A DNA stretch of 64,000 bases from Acorus gramineus (Eukaryota; Streptophyta; Magnoliopsida; Acorales; Acoraceae), in contig JAUJYN010000036.1 of the NCBI GenBank assembly GCA_030737835.1, positions 248,001 to 312,000 of the forward strand, given 5' to 3'. The translations under genes were made by a program, and so were the position numbers. The notes beneath the pieces are model-generated. The model saw only the letters and a list, made by a program, of their open reading frames with translations, had not been told where the DNA came from and did not search any database. The stretch's first letter is position 1; every line of letters begins with the position of its first letter. Below, piece by piece: positions 1 through 11,671 of the stretch.

Positions 1-1549
1 AACACAGCATCTAGAGGAGCAGACGCCACACCCGTCCGTCTCGCGAAAGCGGGAGACACGAACGAGTGGGTGGCTCCGGAATCGAATAGCACATAAGCAG
101 GAAGCTGGGAGATCTGAACAGTACCTCTAACCACGCTGCCGGATGCCTGGGCCTCCTCTGCCGAAAGCGCTGCCACTCGGCCCTGAACGAACTGAGGCTG
201 AGGAGCAATGGCACGCCTCGCCTGCTGCGCTGGCTGCCTCCTCTGGTCAGCACGACCACCCTGTGGCTGCTGCTGCTGACGCTGAGGCTGCTGCTGCGGC
301 TGGCGCTGAGGCTGCTGCTGCTGCTGGCGCTGCTGAAACGGCTGCTGGAACGGCTGCTGCTGCAACTGCTGCTGCTGCTGCTGAGGCATCACTTTGGGTC
401 GGCCAGCGTCGGGGCAATTATACAGAATATGCCCGACGCGCTGACAGTGATAGCAGCGCCTCGTCTCCGGTCGCCTCGACTGGACCGGCACGGCTGCGAT
501 GGGTGCAGGGCCTCGCGCTGGCACCACATCTGCTGGAAGAGAGGAAGCCGCTGACTGCTCGAAGCGGGCCCTCTTCTTCTTGCGCTGCCCTCTGTCCTGA
601 CTCCTGGGTGGCCTCTGGTCTGTCGACGGGGTCGGAGCCTGCACCTGGATCCCGAGGTCTCTCTCGACAGTCTTCGCCCACGAGACCAAGTCGGAGAACC
701 TCGTGAATCCCTGGGCGGTGACGTGCACTCGGATGGCATTGGTCAGACCGAGCTCGAACCGACGGCACCTCGACACCTCATCCATCGCCAGGGCTGGAGC
801 GAACCTGGACAGCCTCGTGAACCGCGTGGAGTACTCAGCGACGGACATGGTGCCCTGTGTCAGCTGCTCAAACTCCCGCTCCACTAGCTGTCGGGTCGAG
901 TAGGGGAAATACTCCTCCAAGAAATATCCCCTGAAACCCGCCCAGGTGAGCTGCTCCAGTCCCTCTGGAATGTCAACTGATCTAGTAGCCCACCACTCGG
1001 CGGCGCTACCCTTCAGCATAAACGCAGCCAGGGAGACCCTCTGGCGGTCTGTGCATAGCATCGTGGAGAAGATGGTATCCACCTCCATCAGCCATCTCTC
1101 GGAGCAAGGGGGTCCTCCGTCTGTCCTCTGAACTCGGGAGGGTGGAGCTTCAGAAAGGCTGAGAGTCCACTCTGCTGGACCCTCGCTGCTGCCTCTAGCC
1201 CCATCTCCCTCTCCTGAGGATCCTGGACTCTGGCCGCCGGAATCTCCACCACGGGGACTGGGGGTGTATCAGGCACTACAGGCGGATCTGCCGCCAAGGG
1301 AACCTGCGGTACTGCCTCGCGGGCCGCCCGCAGCTCCTGTATCTCCCGTGCCTGATCTGCTAACATCCTCGTCTGGGTCTCCACCATATCTGCTAACCGC
1401 GCAATCGCGCGCTCCCAGGCAGGAGGCTCCTGCGCTGGTCCTGACCTCTCGGCTGAGGACTCACCAATAGCATCCTCGACCCTGGCAGGTCCGGAGACCT
1501 CCAAGGGTCGAGAGGGACCACGTCCGCGTCGTCCTCTGCGAGGAGGCAT
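1..1549 (-). CDS. gag-pro: Chromovirus gag-protease ORF, partial, one frameshift
   Basis: Structural Gag and aspartic protease of a Ty3/gypsy chromovirus (Tekay/Del type), cut by the window edge. The start is the ATG at 1549, opening MPPRRGRRGRG and lying 102 bases downstream of the PBS. The N-terminal part (1549 to about 1100) is Pro/Ala-rich with a coiled-coil-like stretch. At about 1100 a single base appears to be missing (DPLAP followed by a shifted frame, where copy B reads DPLAPERWLMEV). From there to base 1 my translation is open with no stop: gag core (WWATRSVDIPEG), zinc knuckle CYHCQRVGHILYNC at 414-455, a polyglutamine stretch, then the protease active site LFDSGATHSFVS near 51-94. 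This is much better preserved than copy B at 49.5-51.3 kb, so it is probably a recent insertion. Reverse transcriptase and integrase would lie left of the window. Confidence 0.88.
262..386 (-). repeat. CAG-rich polyglutamine tract inside gag
   Basis: Imperfect CTG/CAG triplet run that codes, on the minus strand, for glutamine interrupted by Pro, Phe and Arg between the zinc knuckle and the protease. A shorter version is present in copy B near 50090-50160, so the tract length is variable within the family. Confidence 0.85.
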
Positions 1550-1651
1550 ATCAGCAACCTAAGAAAACCAGACACTAGGATCAGAATACGCATATAGAAA
1601 TCCTAGGACTCATCTCTATGAAAGGAAGACACTTGGCTCTGACAGGACCAG

Positions 1652-1663
1652 GCTCTGATACCA
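1652..1663 (-). promoter_or_regulatory. Primer binding site (initiator tRNA-Met type)
   Basis: On the minus strand this reads TGGTATCAGAGC, the standard plant LTR-retrotransposon PBS pairing with the 3' end of initiator tRNA-Met. It lies 5 bases inside the LTR edge. It fixes the minus orientation and shows that 1669-4782 is the 5' LTR. Confidence 0.93.
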
Positions 1664-1668
1664 ACTTT

Positions 1669-4600
1669 TGTCACGCCCCAGGGCGGCCGTCCCCAGGACG
1701 CGGCAAGTGTATATATGATATCAGTGACAGGAAATCAATAATAAACCACAAACAATCACTAAAATGACACACAGATAAAAGCAGGGCTGACATAATATAT
1801 ACACCGAATGCGGAAGCTAAAAGACTGAGTCTGTAGTCAAAAACATACTACAGACTCGATACATAATCATAAGTCCTGTGAGAGCCAACATGTCATAAAT
1901 ATACACAACAAAATCCAAATATAATCCAACTAAGTGCCCAAGCACAGAACATATACGTACAACAGAAAGAAGGGTGCTGATGGCCTCAAAACTCGTGGGA
2001 CGCGGCGCTGCCCTCTGCCGGTGTAGTCGCTCGGGAAGCTCCTCCCTCAGAGATCACTGAAAAGACAATATGCGAGGGGTGAGCCACACGCTCAGTGAAT
2101 AGCACAACCCATGCATACAGTCATATTAACCACATTTAATCAAGTCATAAGCCACAAGTGGCATAATATCACCATCCGGGGGTTCGTTCATCGCCGAACC
2201 CATACCCTCACCCTCACCCTCACCCTCAACAGGTGACCTAGGATGTTGGGACTTAGCGGGTTGATAAACATCCATTCATAATCCTGTGGGTCGTCGCATC
2301 GCCGGCCCACCATACCCTCACCCTCACCTCTCAACAGGTGACCTAGGCTCTTGGGACTGACTAGGCTGTTGGTTACCCTTGGTCCACCGATAGTCTCTCC
2401 TCACTCCGCGGTTGTTTGGCCACTCCCATGTTCAGCGCAGTCCTTCCAAGTCAGGAGGCGCCTACTAGTGGGAGCCCCTGCACGGGACAACCTGTCTAAC
2501 GCCGAGGTAGTCTCTACACGGATCCGACGAGGGGAACAGAACAGCCTATCCATCGCATATGATCCAATCGGATCCGCTGACAGCACATCTCTAAGACTCT
2601 AATGTCTCGAATTCCTCAGAATTCCACCAGCGCGCATAACCAGGATGCGGGGAACATGCATTTAGTAATCATAATACAAGGGAAAATAGAGACCTTGGGA
2701 GGGTAACCTGAGGTCCCGATGTAGGACATCCGACAACCAAACGAGGAACACGGAGTACCCTAACCCGGGTCTCAATGTTAACCTCGCAAGGCCCCCCTTA
2801 TATTCCCTAAGCATGCTATCTATTATTACAGTTCGCATTTAATTAAATAAACCAAACTAATAGGACGCATGCACAGGTCGGGCTTTCCTAGCATGATAGC
2901 GAGGTGGCAGGATGCATGGCTCATGCACAATCCTAAGGGTGCAAGTCCCTATCACACAATCTAGGGTGGCATGCAATTCTACACACACATCATGCATACA
3001 TGGATTATAAAATAACAGTTAATACAACTATACGCCCCAGGGGAGACGGTACACGCCCAAAGCATGTACGCCTCCCAACTGGGTTGGGTTGTCCCACTCA
3101 CCGGGAATCGGGTCGACGCGCGACCGTCCGTCGAGATCTGCAAGACAAGGTATTAACTGGTTAGAATAAATCCACAATTATCCCAAAAATACATAACACA
3201 CACAAACAAACATCCAACCCCCCCCCCCGGCAACCACCGCACGGCCGGCCACCACCCGCACGGCCACCCGACCGCCCGGACGCGCCGCCGCGCCTCAGCC
3301 CGCGCACTCCGCGCACCGCCCGGGGCCCGCGCGTCCACCGAGCCCAGCCGCGGCAGCCCGCACGCGCCCCGCACGCCGTGCGCACGCTCCACGCCCGCCG
3401 CCGCGCCCCGCGCGCCCCGCGCGCACCTCCGCCGCTCCGCCGCGCCCCGCGCACGCCTCGCGCACAGCCTCGCGCACGCTCCCGCCCCGCGCCTCCTCCG
3501 CGCGCGCCCCAGCACCCGTGCGCTCCGCCGCACCTCGGCAGCACCTCCGCCAGCACCTCGCGCGTCCAGCACCTCCGGCGCACCTCGCGCGTCCAGCACC
3601 TCCGCCAGCACCTCCGCGCGCACCTCGCGCGTCCAGCACCTCGGCCAGCACCTCCGCGCGCGCCCAGACCAGCGCCCAGACCAGCTCCTCGCGCACAGCT
3701 GCACGAGCAGACCCGCGCACAGCACCACCCGAGCAGCTCGCACACCTCGCACCGCCGTGACCAGCTCCCCCGAGCGCACGCCCGCGCGCACGCTCGCGCG
3801 TACGCACGCGCGCACGCCCAGTCGGCTCCTGCTCGTTGCCTGTGCTGCCTGAGGCCCCCAGCCCATCCAGCGAGCCCAGCACGACCAGCCCCACGCACCC
3901 GACCCGCGCACACCCACGCACACGCCGCGCGCACGCACACCTGCGCACGCACGCGCGCATGCCCGCGCGCGCCCGGCCTGCGCGCTGCCTGGCCGCTGCC
4001 GCTGCTCCCTGCTGCCCGGGACAGTCCCCCAGCCTGCCGAGCGCCTCTAACCACCCTTCCCACTGCCCCGACCACTTCCAACCACCTCCGACCACCCTCC
4101 GACGACCCCCACCGCCTCCAACCACCTCCCAAACACAAAACCCTCCCCTAGCAATCATCTAGACGAGAAATAATAGAGAAAGGAGGCTTACCGAGGGGAG
4201 GAGGAGGTGTCCGGTGGATCTCCACGCGCCGAAACCCTTCCCACAAGCCTTCTCACGCCCCGATCTATCACGGCCCTTGATTTGGCTCGAAACAGAGGAG
4301 AGAGAGGGGAGGTCGGGGAGGCTAGGATCGTCGGAATTTGGATTTGAAGACACCGGAGCGTAGATCGGGACCCGATCTACACTTCCCGTGCTTTAGGTTT
4401 TTGATTTTGAGGGGTGTAAGGGGCTCGAACGGAAGAAAATCGGAGGAGAGGAGAGAGAGAAAGCTAGTCGGGAAGATGATGAATAGTAAAATCAGATATT
4501 TTGATTCCTTTTAAGTAGAGCGCGACTTAAAAACCCGGATACGCCCCGGAACTGTGAAATTTTTGCAAACGATGCCAGAATTCGATGAAATTTTCATGAG

Positions 4601-4782
4601 TGGCTTAAAATGGCACCAGGACACATAATATGCAGTTAGATTTTCAATCGGAGTCCTCTAGCTCAGACGATAGCTAACAGTCTGAAATTACGCGGTTCCG
4701 ATCGAAAAACCCTAAAAATTTTAAAACTGCTAAAAATGCTCCAATGATTGCCAATAGGCCAAAAAGTGACACATATATAACA
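1669..4782 (-). mobile_element. 5' LTR of the left-edge chromovirus (3114 bp)
   Basis: Plus-strand edges are TGTCACGCCCC at 1669 and ACATATATAACA ending at 4782, so in element orientation it runs TGTTATATATG to GGGGCGTGACA. The right edge was placed by comparison with the solo LTR at 17594-19681, which has the same end. After 4782 the sequence reverts to the GC-rich block of a different LTR, so this element is nested in 4783-5934. The right flank TACGG (4783-4787) would be one target duplication; its partner is off-window. Inside are a CACCCT-type minisatellite (about 2204-2230), a very GC-rich block (about 3220-4030) and AG-rich and U3 sequence. The long open frames of the GC-rich block are low-complexity Arg/Ala/Pro and not genes. 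Confidence 0.85.
3102..3137 (-). other. Conserved 36-nt exon-like segment in LTR
   Basis: In element orientation it is preceded by CTTGCAG and followed by GTGAGTGG, matching plant splice acceptor and donor consensus. The same arrangement recurs in six other LTR copies here. Whether it is spliced is inference. Confidence 0.4.
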
Positions 4783-5934
4783 TACGGGATCGCACGCATC
4801 CGAGCACGCACGTACGCACGCATGCCTGAGTGCCCCAGCACCTACCCGAACCCCTGGGCAGCCCCGCGCGTGGTGCACCCACGCGCGCGCGCGCACTGGC
4901 GCCCTGCCGCATGCCCAGGCGCGCCCAAACATGCTGCCCCGCGCGCCCTCCTGGACCCCGTGCGCACGCGTACGCACGAGCCTGCGCGCCCGACTACGCC
5001 CGCATGCGCCCCTCTACGCACGCAGACAGCCCCACGCGCGCGCCTTGCTACCCAACACCCCTCCCCAACCCCCCCTCACAAACCCTAACTTAACTACCTA
5101 GCGTGCAAGACCTCCCCAACCATCCCAACAGCCATTAAAAATTAGAAAAGAAGGGGAAAAGGACTTAGCAAAAGAGGGGAAGGGAAAGAGGGAGATGCGG
5201 GGCTCTTGACGCTCCCACGACCACCTCAACCACCACCACCACAACACCTCCTCTTCAGCCTCTCCACCAGCCCTTCTTGGCTGCAAAACAGAGGAAAAGA
5301 AGGGGCATAAAAGGGAGCTAGAGAGAGGAGAAACAATCAACAATGCATTCACGCACACTCACCTAGTCTTACACTTGCACTTCCTCTTCTTGCTCCATCT
5401 TCTTCTCCTTGGCATTTAATCAAACACATGGGGGATGTGTGAAAGAGAGAAAGAGAGCCAAAAAGAGGGAGACGTAGGGAGTGGGAGAGAAAGAAATTCT
5501 CATTTGGGGGGGTGAGAACAAGATTGGGAGAGGGGGGTGAACCTAAACCTAAACTCACCCACTAACACTCTAAATAACCAATGGTTTCTTCATCACTAAG
5601 CAAGGTGGGGGTAAGGTTACCAAGGGTCACCACATTCACCAAAATATCTCACACTATTCGACCCACCAAACCAGAAACTCTCAAAACCCGGATACGGTTT
5701 GGAACTGTATATTTTTCAAAACGTTACCGGAATTTGATGAAATTTTTATGGGTAGTACAAAATGGTACCAGGACCCATAATATGCAGTTAGATTTTCAAT
5801 CAGAGTACTCCAACTCCCGTAGGTGGCTAAAAGCTAAAATTTTAACGACTCCGATCGAAAAATAAAAAGGCCCTAAATGACCTAGATGTGACCAAGGCTT
5901 ACCCGAAATGGCTCCAAATGACACAGGCATAACA
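4783..5934 (-). mobile_element. Chromovirus LTR fragment (U3 side)
   Basis: This is the right part of a second long LTR, split by the insertion of the left-edge chromovirus; its other part is off-window. It carries the end of the GC-rich block (ACGCACG motifs), an AG-rich stretch, then U3 sequence with ATATGCAGTTAGATTTTCAATC, and ends TCCAAATGACACAGGCATAACA. The right edge at 5934 is the U3 terminus (TGTTATGCC in element orientation). The flank GTAAT at 5935-5939 may be its target duplication. Confidence 0.78.
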
Positions 5935-6218
5935 GTAATTCCTCATTTTCTCTTTGGGTTGATATGAATAAGAGTGAGAATAAAGGGGAGATGCTTTGGG
6001 GTTTAAAAAATTGTCCTAGTCTACAGGGTAGGGAATTTTTCCTTTTATCAAGTAGACCAATCCCTAAGTCATACTTGTGTGATGGAGGTGGCATGATTGG
6101 TGAGTATGAGTTCAACTAAAATACAAGTAATCTTTGAGAGTCTTATAATTCTATTATCAAGTACTAAACGCTAGAATTTGCAGGAAGGAAGAATAATATT
6201 TCTCAAGTATTGATAGTT
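5935..6218 (-). other. Non-coding 3' region of Ogre/Tat-like element G
   Basis: Lies downstream (minus strand) of the integrase stop codon of element G and upstream of where its 3' LTR should be. I see no LTR edge and no coding potential; the rest of G's 3' end is presumably left of the nested insertions. Confidence 0.5.
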
Positions 6219-6511
6219 TTATGCATGGAATTTCTTTAGATAAAGTGCATTCCACGAACCTGAGACTTCGACTCCTTCGGCATCCACCAAGCGGTAGGCA
6301 TTCCCAGAGTAGGCATGGGTGATCACATAGGGTCCCTCCCATGTGGGTTGCAGCTTGCCTTTGGGGTGGGGCTGTCTTGATGGCATGATTTGCTTAAGTA
6401 CCAGCTCCCCAATTTTAAATTTTCTCTCTATTACTTTCTTTTCAAATGCCCTTGCCACCCTCCTTTGGTAGGCCTGGGCATGGTCTGCAGCTCTTAACCT
6501 CTTTTCATATG
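6219..6511 (-). pseudogene. pol: Integrase C-terminal end of Ogre/Tat-like pol (element G)
   Basis: Minus-strand open frame ending at 6219. It reads RAADHAQAYQRRVARAFEKKV, then KFKIGELVLK, WEGPYVITHAYSGNAYRL and a terminal YLKKFHA. This is the C-terminal, DNA-binding part of a Tat/Ogre-type integrase, where the basic helix is followed by the GDLVL and WEGPY motifs. The catalytic core that should precede it is missing: about 30 bases upstream the frame meets a C/T homopolymer run and then tandem repeats. G is therefore internally deleted. The matching gag and protease lie at 21.1-24.0 kb, beyond the LTR pile. Confidence 0.75.
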
Positions 6512-6544
6512 GTTCTTTTCTCCCCTCCCCCCCCCCCTTTTTTT

Positions 6545-6965
6545 GTCTTTAAGGAAGCATGTAAACAAAGATGTACATGAGTCTGAAAGCATAAGCTGAT
6601 AAACAAATCTTTTTTTATTTTTCTTTGTTTAAGAAAGCATGGAAACAAAATGTGCAGGAGTTCGGAATGAAAGCTGTTTAGCAAATCTTTTTTGTGTTTT
6701 TTTGTTTAAGAAAGCATGGAAATAAATATGTATAGGAATTCGAAATGAAAGCTGATTAGCGAATCTTTTTTGTGTTTTTTTTTTTTTGAGAAAGCATGTA
6801 AACAAATATGTCCATGAGTTCGGAATGAAAGCTGTTTAGCAAATCTTTTTTTTTTTTTTTTTTGAGAAAGCATGTAAACAAATATGTACATGAGTTCGGA
6901 ATTAAAGCTATTTAGAAAATCTTTTTTTGTGTTTTTTTTAGAAAGCATGTAAACAAATATGTACA
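6545..6965. repeat. Tandem repeat, ~75-80 bp units, about six copies
   Basis: Each unit holds AGCATGTAAACAAATATGTA, a GAGTTCGGAATGAAAGC block and a poly-T run. Units begin near 6555, 6630, 6707, 6788, 6865 and 6940. The last unit is cut by the LTR pile at 6966 and resumes at 21150 with ATGAGTTCATAATGAAGGC. The array occupies the place in element G where RT, RNase H and integrase core are missing. Confidence 0.85.
6961..6965. repeat. Target site duplication GTACA (left)
   Basis: Pairs with GTACA at 21150-21154. Joining the flanks at one copy restores an uninterrupted repeat unit (AAATATGTACATGAGTTC), which proves a single insertion site. Confidence 0.88.
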
Positions 6966-7565
6966 TGTCACGCCCCAGTGTCACACCCCAGGCGTCCCCA
7001 AGACGTGGCAATAATAAATATGTAATATCAGTTATCAATACCTGAGGTCAATAAGGACACCAACAACAATACACAAGGCGGCAAAGCAAGATAAAGATAA
7101 CTGACTGAAAAGCGGAAGTATAATATATACAATGCCTGTAAATCAAAAACATTATTACAGACCCGAATACACAATCAATGTCCTGTGGAAGCCAAGCCTA
7201 GACCAAAGAAAATACAACCTGTGCCACATGCACGATTTACAAAGCATAAAAGACTCTAGGAATGCTGATAGCCTCGCACTCGCCACCCGCCGGAAGAACG
7301 CTCCAACGCCCATAAGACCACGCCACAGGAAAGCTCCAGCTCCACGCCCAACACTGCCCCTGAAAAGAAACAGTATGCGAGGGGTGAGCTACAAGCTCAG
7401 TGAGTGGCTGAAACCAATCACCATCTACAGGTCAATACATAAATCAGCTCCCTTTTTCAAGGAAAAACATGGGTAGAAACCCAATGATCACTGGGTCACG
7501 CGGCGGCGCGACCAACCTCACCCCCACCCTCACTCCCGAAAGGAGTCTCTTGGGACTTATGGGGA

Positions 7566-7692
7566 GAGACCATACCGTCGGTCGAAGAGACCCGGATTTA
7601 CTGGTCAAGAGCCCATGCCGTCGGTCGAAGAGACCCGGACTTACTGGTCAAGAGACCATGCCGTCGGTCGAAGAGACCCGGACTTACTGGTC
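7566..7692. repeat. 43-bp tandem triplication in LTR1
   Basis: Three direct copies of GAGACCATGCCGTCGGTCGA plus 23 more bases, starting at 7566, 7609 and 7652. LTR C has two copies near 54612-54702 and most other LTRs have one. Confidence 0.88.
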
Positions 7693-9076
7693 TACTCAAC
7701 ACTACTGGATCATCTACATCTAGATAATTGCCCATCGATGTCCTTCAACATCCATCACAAGACCGGACCCAACATCTATGGGAACGGTCGAACAACGAAT
7801 GGGTCACGATGGATGCGTCTTCGCCTCATCCACACCCTCACTCCTGGAAGGAGACATCTTGGGACTTTGGAAGAGACTTAGACTGCTCTACACCCCTGGT
7901 CCACCAGTAGCCTCTCCCTGGCCTGTAAAGTCGGGGAGTTCCTACATCGGATCCAACGAAGGGGAGAGCGATTCCACGCTCGCGACATCATTCGTTAACC
8001 CTCTTCCGGGTAGCCTCTACCTGGCCACACACTCAGTGAATGGCACCAAACTATGCATCACAAATCATATGAACCTCAAATCAATCATAGCCTCTAAGTG
8101 GCAATGACTACACAATCCAATTGGTCGCTATATCGCCAACCCACCACACCCTCACCCTCACCCTCACAGGGTAACATGGGCTTTTGGGACTGACTAGGCT
8201 GTTAATCACCCTTGGTTCGGACTGGTCTACTCCCACAATTCAGCACAGTCCGAACCCAAATCAGGAGGTGCCTACTGATGGGAGCCCTCTGTCAGGAAGG
8301 CCTATCTAACGCTGGGGCAGTCTCTATACGATCCAACGAAGGGAAAAGAAACAGCCTATCCACACGTATACGATCCACTTGGATCCGCGGTATTCCCTTA
8401 ACTGGAAAAAAAGTAACCTTGGGAGGGCACCATGAGGTCCCGATATAGGATATCCCGACAACCAAACAAGGAACACGGAGTACCCTAGCCCGGGTCTCAA
8501 CGCTGACTTCGCAAGGCCCCTTAATCCAGAGAAGGGAGACTCTACTAATGTCATGAATTCTTCAAAATTCCTCCAGGGCGCATAACTAAGATGCGGGGAA
8601 GCCTATATTATAACCTCAAGGTTATAATATTCACTAAGCATGCTAATTATCAATAACTCGCATTTGATTTAAATAAATTAAACTAATAGGACACATGCAT
8701 AGGTCGAGGCTTTCCTAGCATGAAACATGGTGTCAGGATGCATGGCTCTTACACATATCCTAAGGGTGCAAGTCCCTAACATACAAGGTCTAGGGTGGCA
8801 TGCATACTACATATTAATCATGCTTGCATAGATCAAGGCTCTTAAGTACAGGACATGGTGTCCAGGCATGTACAGGCCTCCATACATGATGTATGGGTGC
8901 ATATCCCTAGCATACAAGTCTAGGGTGGCATGCATAGCATCATATTGATCATATAAGGGTGCATGCATAGCTTCTACATATAATAGCTAGGGGACCCCAT
9001 CGATGCGCGACGCGCGTCTACGCGGGTCAAGCGCATCCCTAGAGAGGGGGGGGGGGATTGGAATCAAACCACTCAC

Positions 9077-9115
9077 CTTACGATCCGGGACCTCGCGCAT
9101 CCCATCCGACGAGAT
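9077..9115 (-). other. Conserved 39-nt exon-like segment in LTR1
   Basis: Element orientation: CTTGCAG before, GTGAGTGG after, as in the other long LTRs. Confidence 0.4.
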
Positions 9116-10647
9116 CTGCAAGGTAGGGGCATCCAACTAAGTGAGAAACAACACAATTTATACATAGAAAACATTAGAAATACCCCACACTCGGACAAGC
9201 ATGCATATGGGCTCGCACACATGCGAGCACGCGCGTACGCACGCTAGTCTGAGTGCCCCGACACCTACCCGAACCCCCGGGCAGCCACACGCATGGCCCC
9301 CCGCACACGCACGCACGAATGCGCATGCACGCACACACCCCGGCACCATCGGCGCACTGCAGCGCGCCTTCCCGCGCGCCCAGACGGGCTGCCGCACGCA
9401 CGCGCACGCGCGCACCGCGCGTCCAGCCCGCGCCCCACGCGCAACACCCCGCGCACGCCCCAGCACGCGCACGCGCGCACTAGTCCCCAGCTCCGCGCCC
9501 AGGCGCCCTGCCCCGCGCCAAGGTGTAGTGCCCAGGCCCCCTGCCCGCGCGCGCGCACGCCTGCGCGCACTCCCCCGTGCACCCCCGCTCGCACTCCCGC
9601 GCGCACCCACTCGCGCGCGACTGCGTGCCCGACTTCGCCCGCCAGCGCCCGCCTGTGTCCGCCTGCGCGCGCACGCGCGCAGACCGCACCCAGCGCGCAC
9701 CCAAGCCCTCATAACCCCTTTTTCACCCATCCCAACCCATCACACACACCCAAACCCAACTACCTAGCAAGCATGACCTTCCCACAACCCCTTAAGCCAA
9801 GAAAATAAAGAAAAGAAGGGGAGGAGCTCACCTTGGAGAGGGAACGAAAAAGGGGAGGTTCGGGGCCCTTCGCGCACCGAAACGCCGCCACCAAGAACAC
9901 CACCACCACCACCACCCCTCCTCGGCCTCCTCAGCCTTCCATGGCAGCAAAACAGGGGGGGAGAACATGCAAAGGGAGCTTCAGAGAGAGGAGAAGACAA
10001 CAACACAACAACACCAAGATCCACCACCACCACTTCCTCCACCACCATCTCCTTCTCTTTGGCAAAAACACAAACACATGGGGGGGCAAATGAAAAGAGA
10101 GAAGGAGAGACCAGATGCTGGTCGACGTGGGATTTGGGAGGGGAGAGAGAGAGAGAGAGAGATATTTATCAAAATATCTTAAGGGGGAATTACTAAGTCG
10201 CCCTTCGACTAGAAATTCTGCGCAAGCTTCACTGGAACAGCCATAACTTCCCCGATACAGCTCCGAATTGCTTGATTCCAAGACCGATGGAAAGCTAAGA
10301 AGATTATGTACAACTTTCATGTTCATGGCAAGATCAGATAATCTCTCCAGCTAATCCGAAATTAGAGCTAAACATGGAACAGGGCTGCTGCCAGAATTTC
10401 CATCCCCGGGGTATACTTGGAAAAATACCCATAACTTTTACTACAAGAATCCAGTTGACCTAATTCCACTTCTGTGCGAAAGCTAACTCAAAACTGGACA
10501 TCTCATAATAAAATCATATTTAAACCTCTTCATCTTGGATTTTAACAAAATCAAATCCAAATACCAAATTGGGAATACATAACTTAGGAAAAAAAATTAT
10601 GTACCCAAATTTTCAAACAGAGTGCTCCAAATGACACAGGCACAACA

Positions 10648-11671
10648 GCCGTCCCCGAGACGTGGCAATAATGAAATATCAGCTATCAATACCTGAGGTC
10701 AATAAAGACTCCAACAACAACACACGAGGTGACAAAGCAAGGATAATGATAACTGACTGAAAAGCGGAAGCATAATATATAAACAATGTCTGTAAACCAA
10801 AAACATTATTACAGACTCGAATACACAATCACTGTCCTGTGAGAGCCAAGTCTAGACAAAAGAAAATACAACCTGTGCCACATGCACGATTTACAATACA
10901 TACAATGACTCTAGGACTGCTGACAGCCTCGCACTCGCCACCTGCCAGAAGAACGCTCCACGCCCATAAGACCACGCCATAGGAAAGCTCCAGCTCCATG
11001 CCCAACACTGCCCCTGAAAAGAAACAGTATACGAGGGGTGAGCTACAAGCTCAGTGAGTGGCTGAAAACCAATCACCATACAATAGTTCAATACATAAAC
11101 AATTCCCTTTCAAGGTAAACATGGGTGGAAACCCATGGATAACAGGGTCACGCGGTGGCGCGACCAACCTCACCCTCACCTCCGGAGGGAGACTTTTGGG
11201 ACTTTTAGGGAGAGACCATACCGTTAGTTGAGGAGACCCGGGATGACTGGTCCACACAACACTACTTGATCATCTACATCGAGTTAACCGCCCAACGATG
11301 TCTTTCAACATCGATACGAGACCGGACCAAACAACTATGGGAACAAACGAACAACGAATGGGTCACGAGGCGACGTGTCTTCACCTCATCCTCACCCTCA
11401 CTCCCAGAGGGAGACTCTTGGGACTTTTGGAAGAGACTTAGACTGCTCTACACCCTTGGTCCACTAGTAGCCCTTTCCCCCGCGTAGCCTCTACCTGGTA
11501 TACTCCCACGATCAGTACCTTCCAAACGCATCGGTGGTACCTACGGATGGGAGCCCTCTGTCAGGACAGCTTTCCCAACACCGTGGAGTTCCTACATCGG
11601 ATCCAACGAAGGGGAGAACGATTCCACACTCGCAATATCATTCGTTAGCCCTCTCCCGGGTAGCCTCTTCA
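10648..11671 (-). mobile_element. LTR2, segment 1 (U5 side)
   Basis: Begins GCCGTCCCCGAGACGTGGCA, the continuation of TGTCACGCCCCAG at 6966-6978. It runs through the GCGAGGGGTGAGCTACAAGC and CACCCTCACC regions and is cut at 11671 by plus-strand LTR3. It resumes at 15301. Confidence 0.75.

Larger units (their letters stand above)
6979..10647 (-). mobile_element. Chromovirus LTR1 (3669 bp), beta-type U3
   Basis: Starts TGTCACACCCCAGGCGTCCCC (plus strand) and ends GACACAGGCACAACA. It is closest to LTR C (53757-57725), sharing the shortened CCAGGCGTCCCC start and the U3 with GGGCTGCTGCCAGAATTTCC. The doubled start (TGTCACGCCCCAG at 6966 then TGTCACACCCCAG at 6979) indicates that LTR1 inserted 13 bases inside LTR2. 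About 4 bases of LTR2 (GGCG) are missing at the exit, and no clean target duplication is seen. It contains a 43-bp triplication, the GC-rich block at about 9190-9710 and a conserved exon-like segment at 9077-9115. Confidence 0.8.

Noticed and set aside
2204-2230. CACCCT hexamer run as possible telomeric or interstitial telomere repeat
   Set aside because: Plant telomeres are TTTAGGG; the hexamer differs and is found only in LTRs.
3153-4158. Several overlapping long ORFs (up to 325 codons) rich in Arg, Ala, Gly and Cys
   Set aside because: They occur in several frames on both strands of the GC-rich block of an LTR; stop codons are simply rare in such sequence. No domain, and the homologous LTRs do not keep the frames.
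9158-9808. Long ORFs on both strands in LTR1
   Set aside because: Same GC-rich block as above; low-complexity products, not conserved between copies. The same applies to 25859-26316 and 56224-56800.
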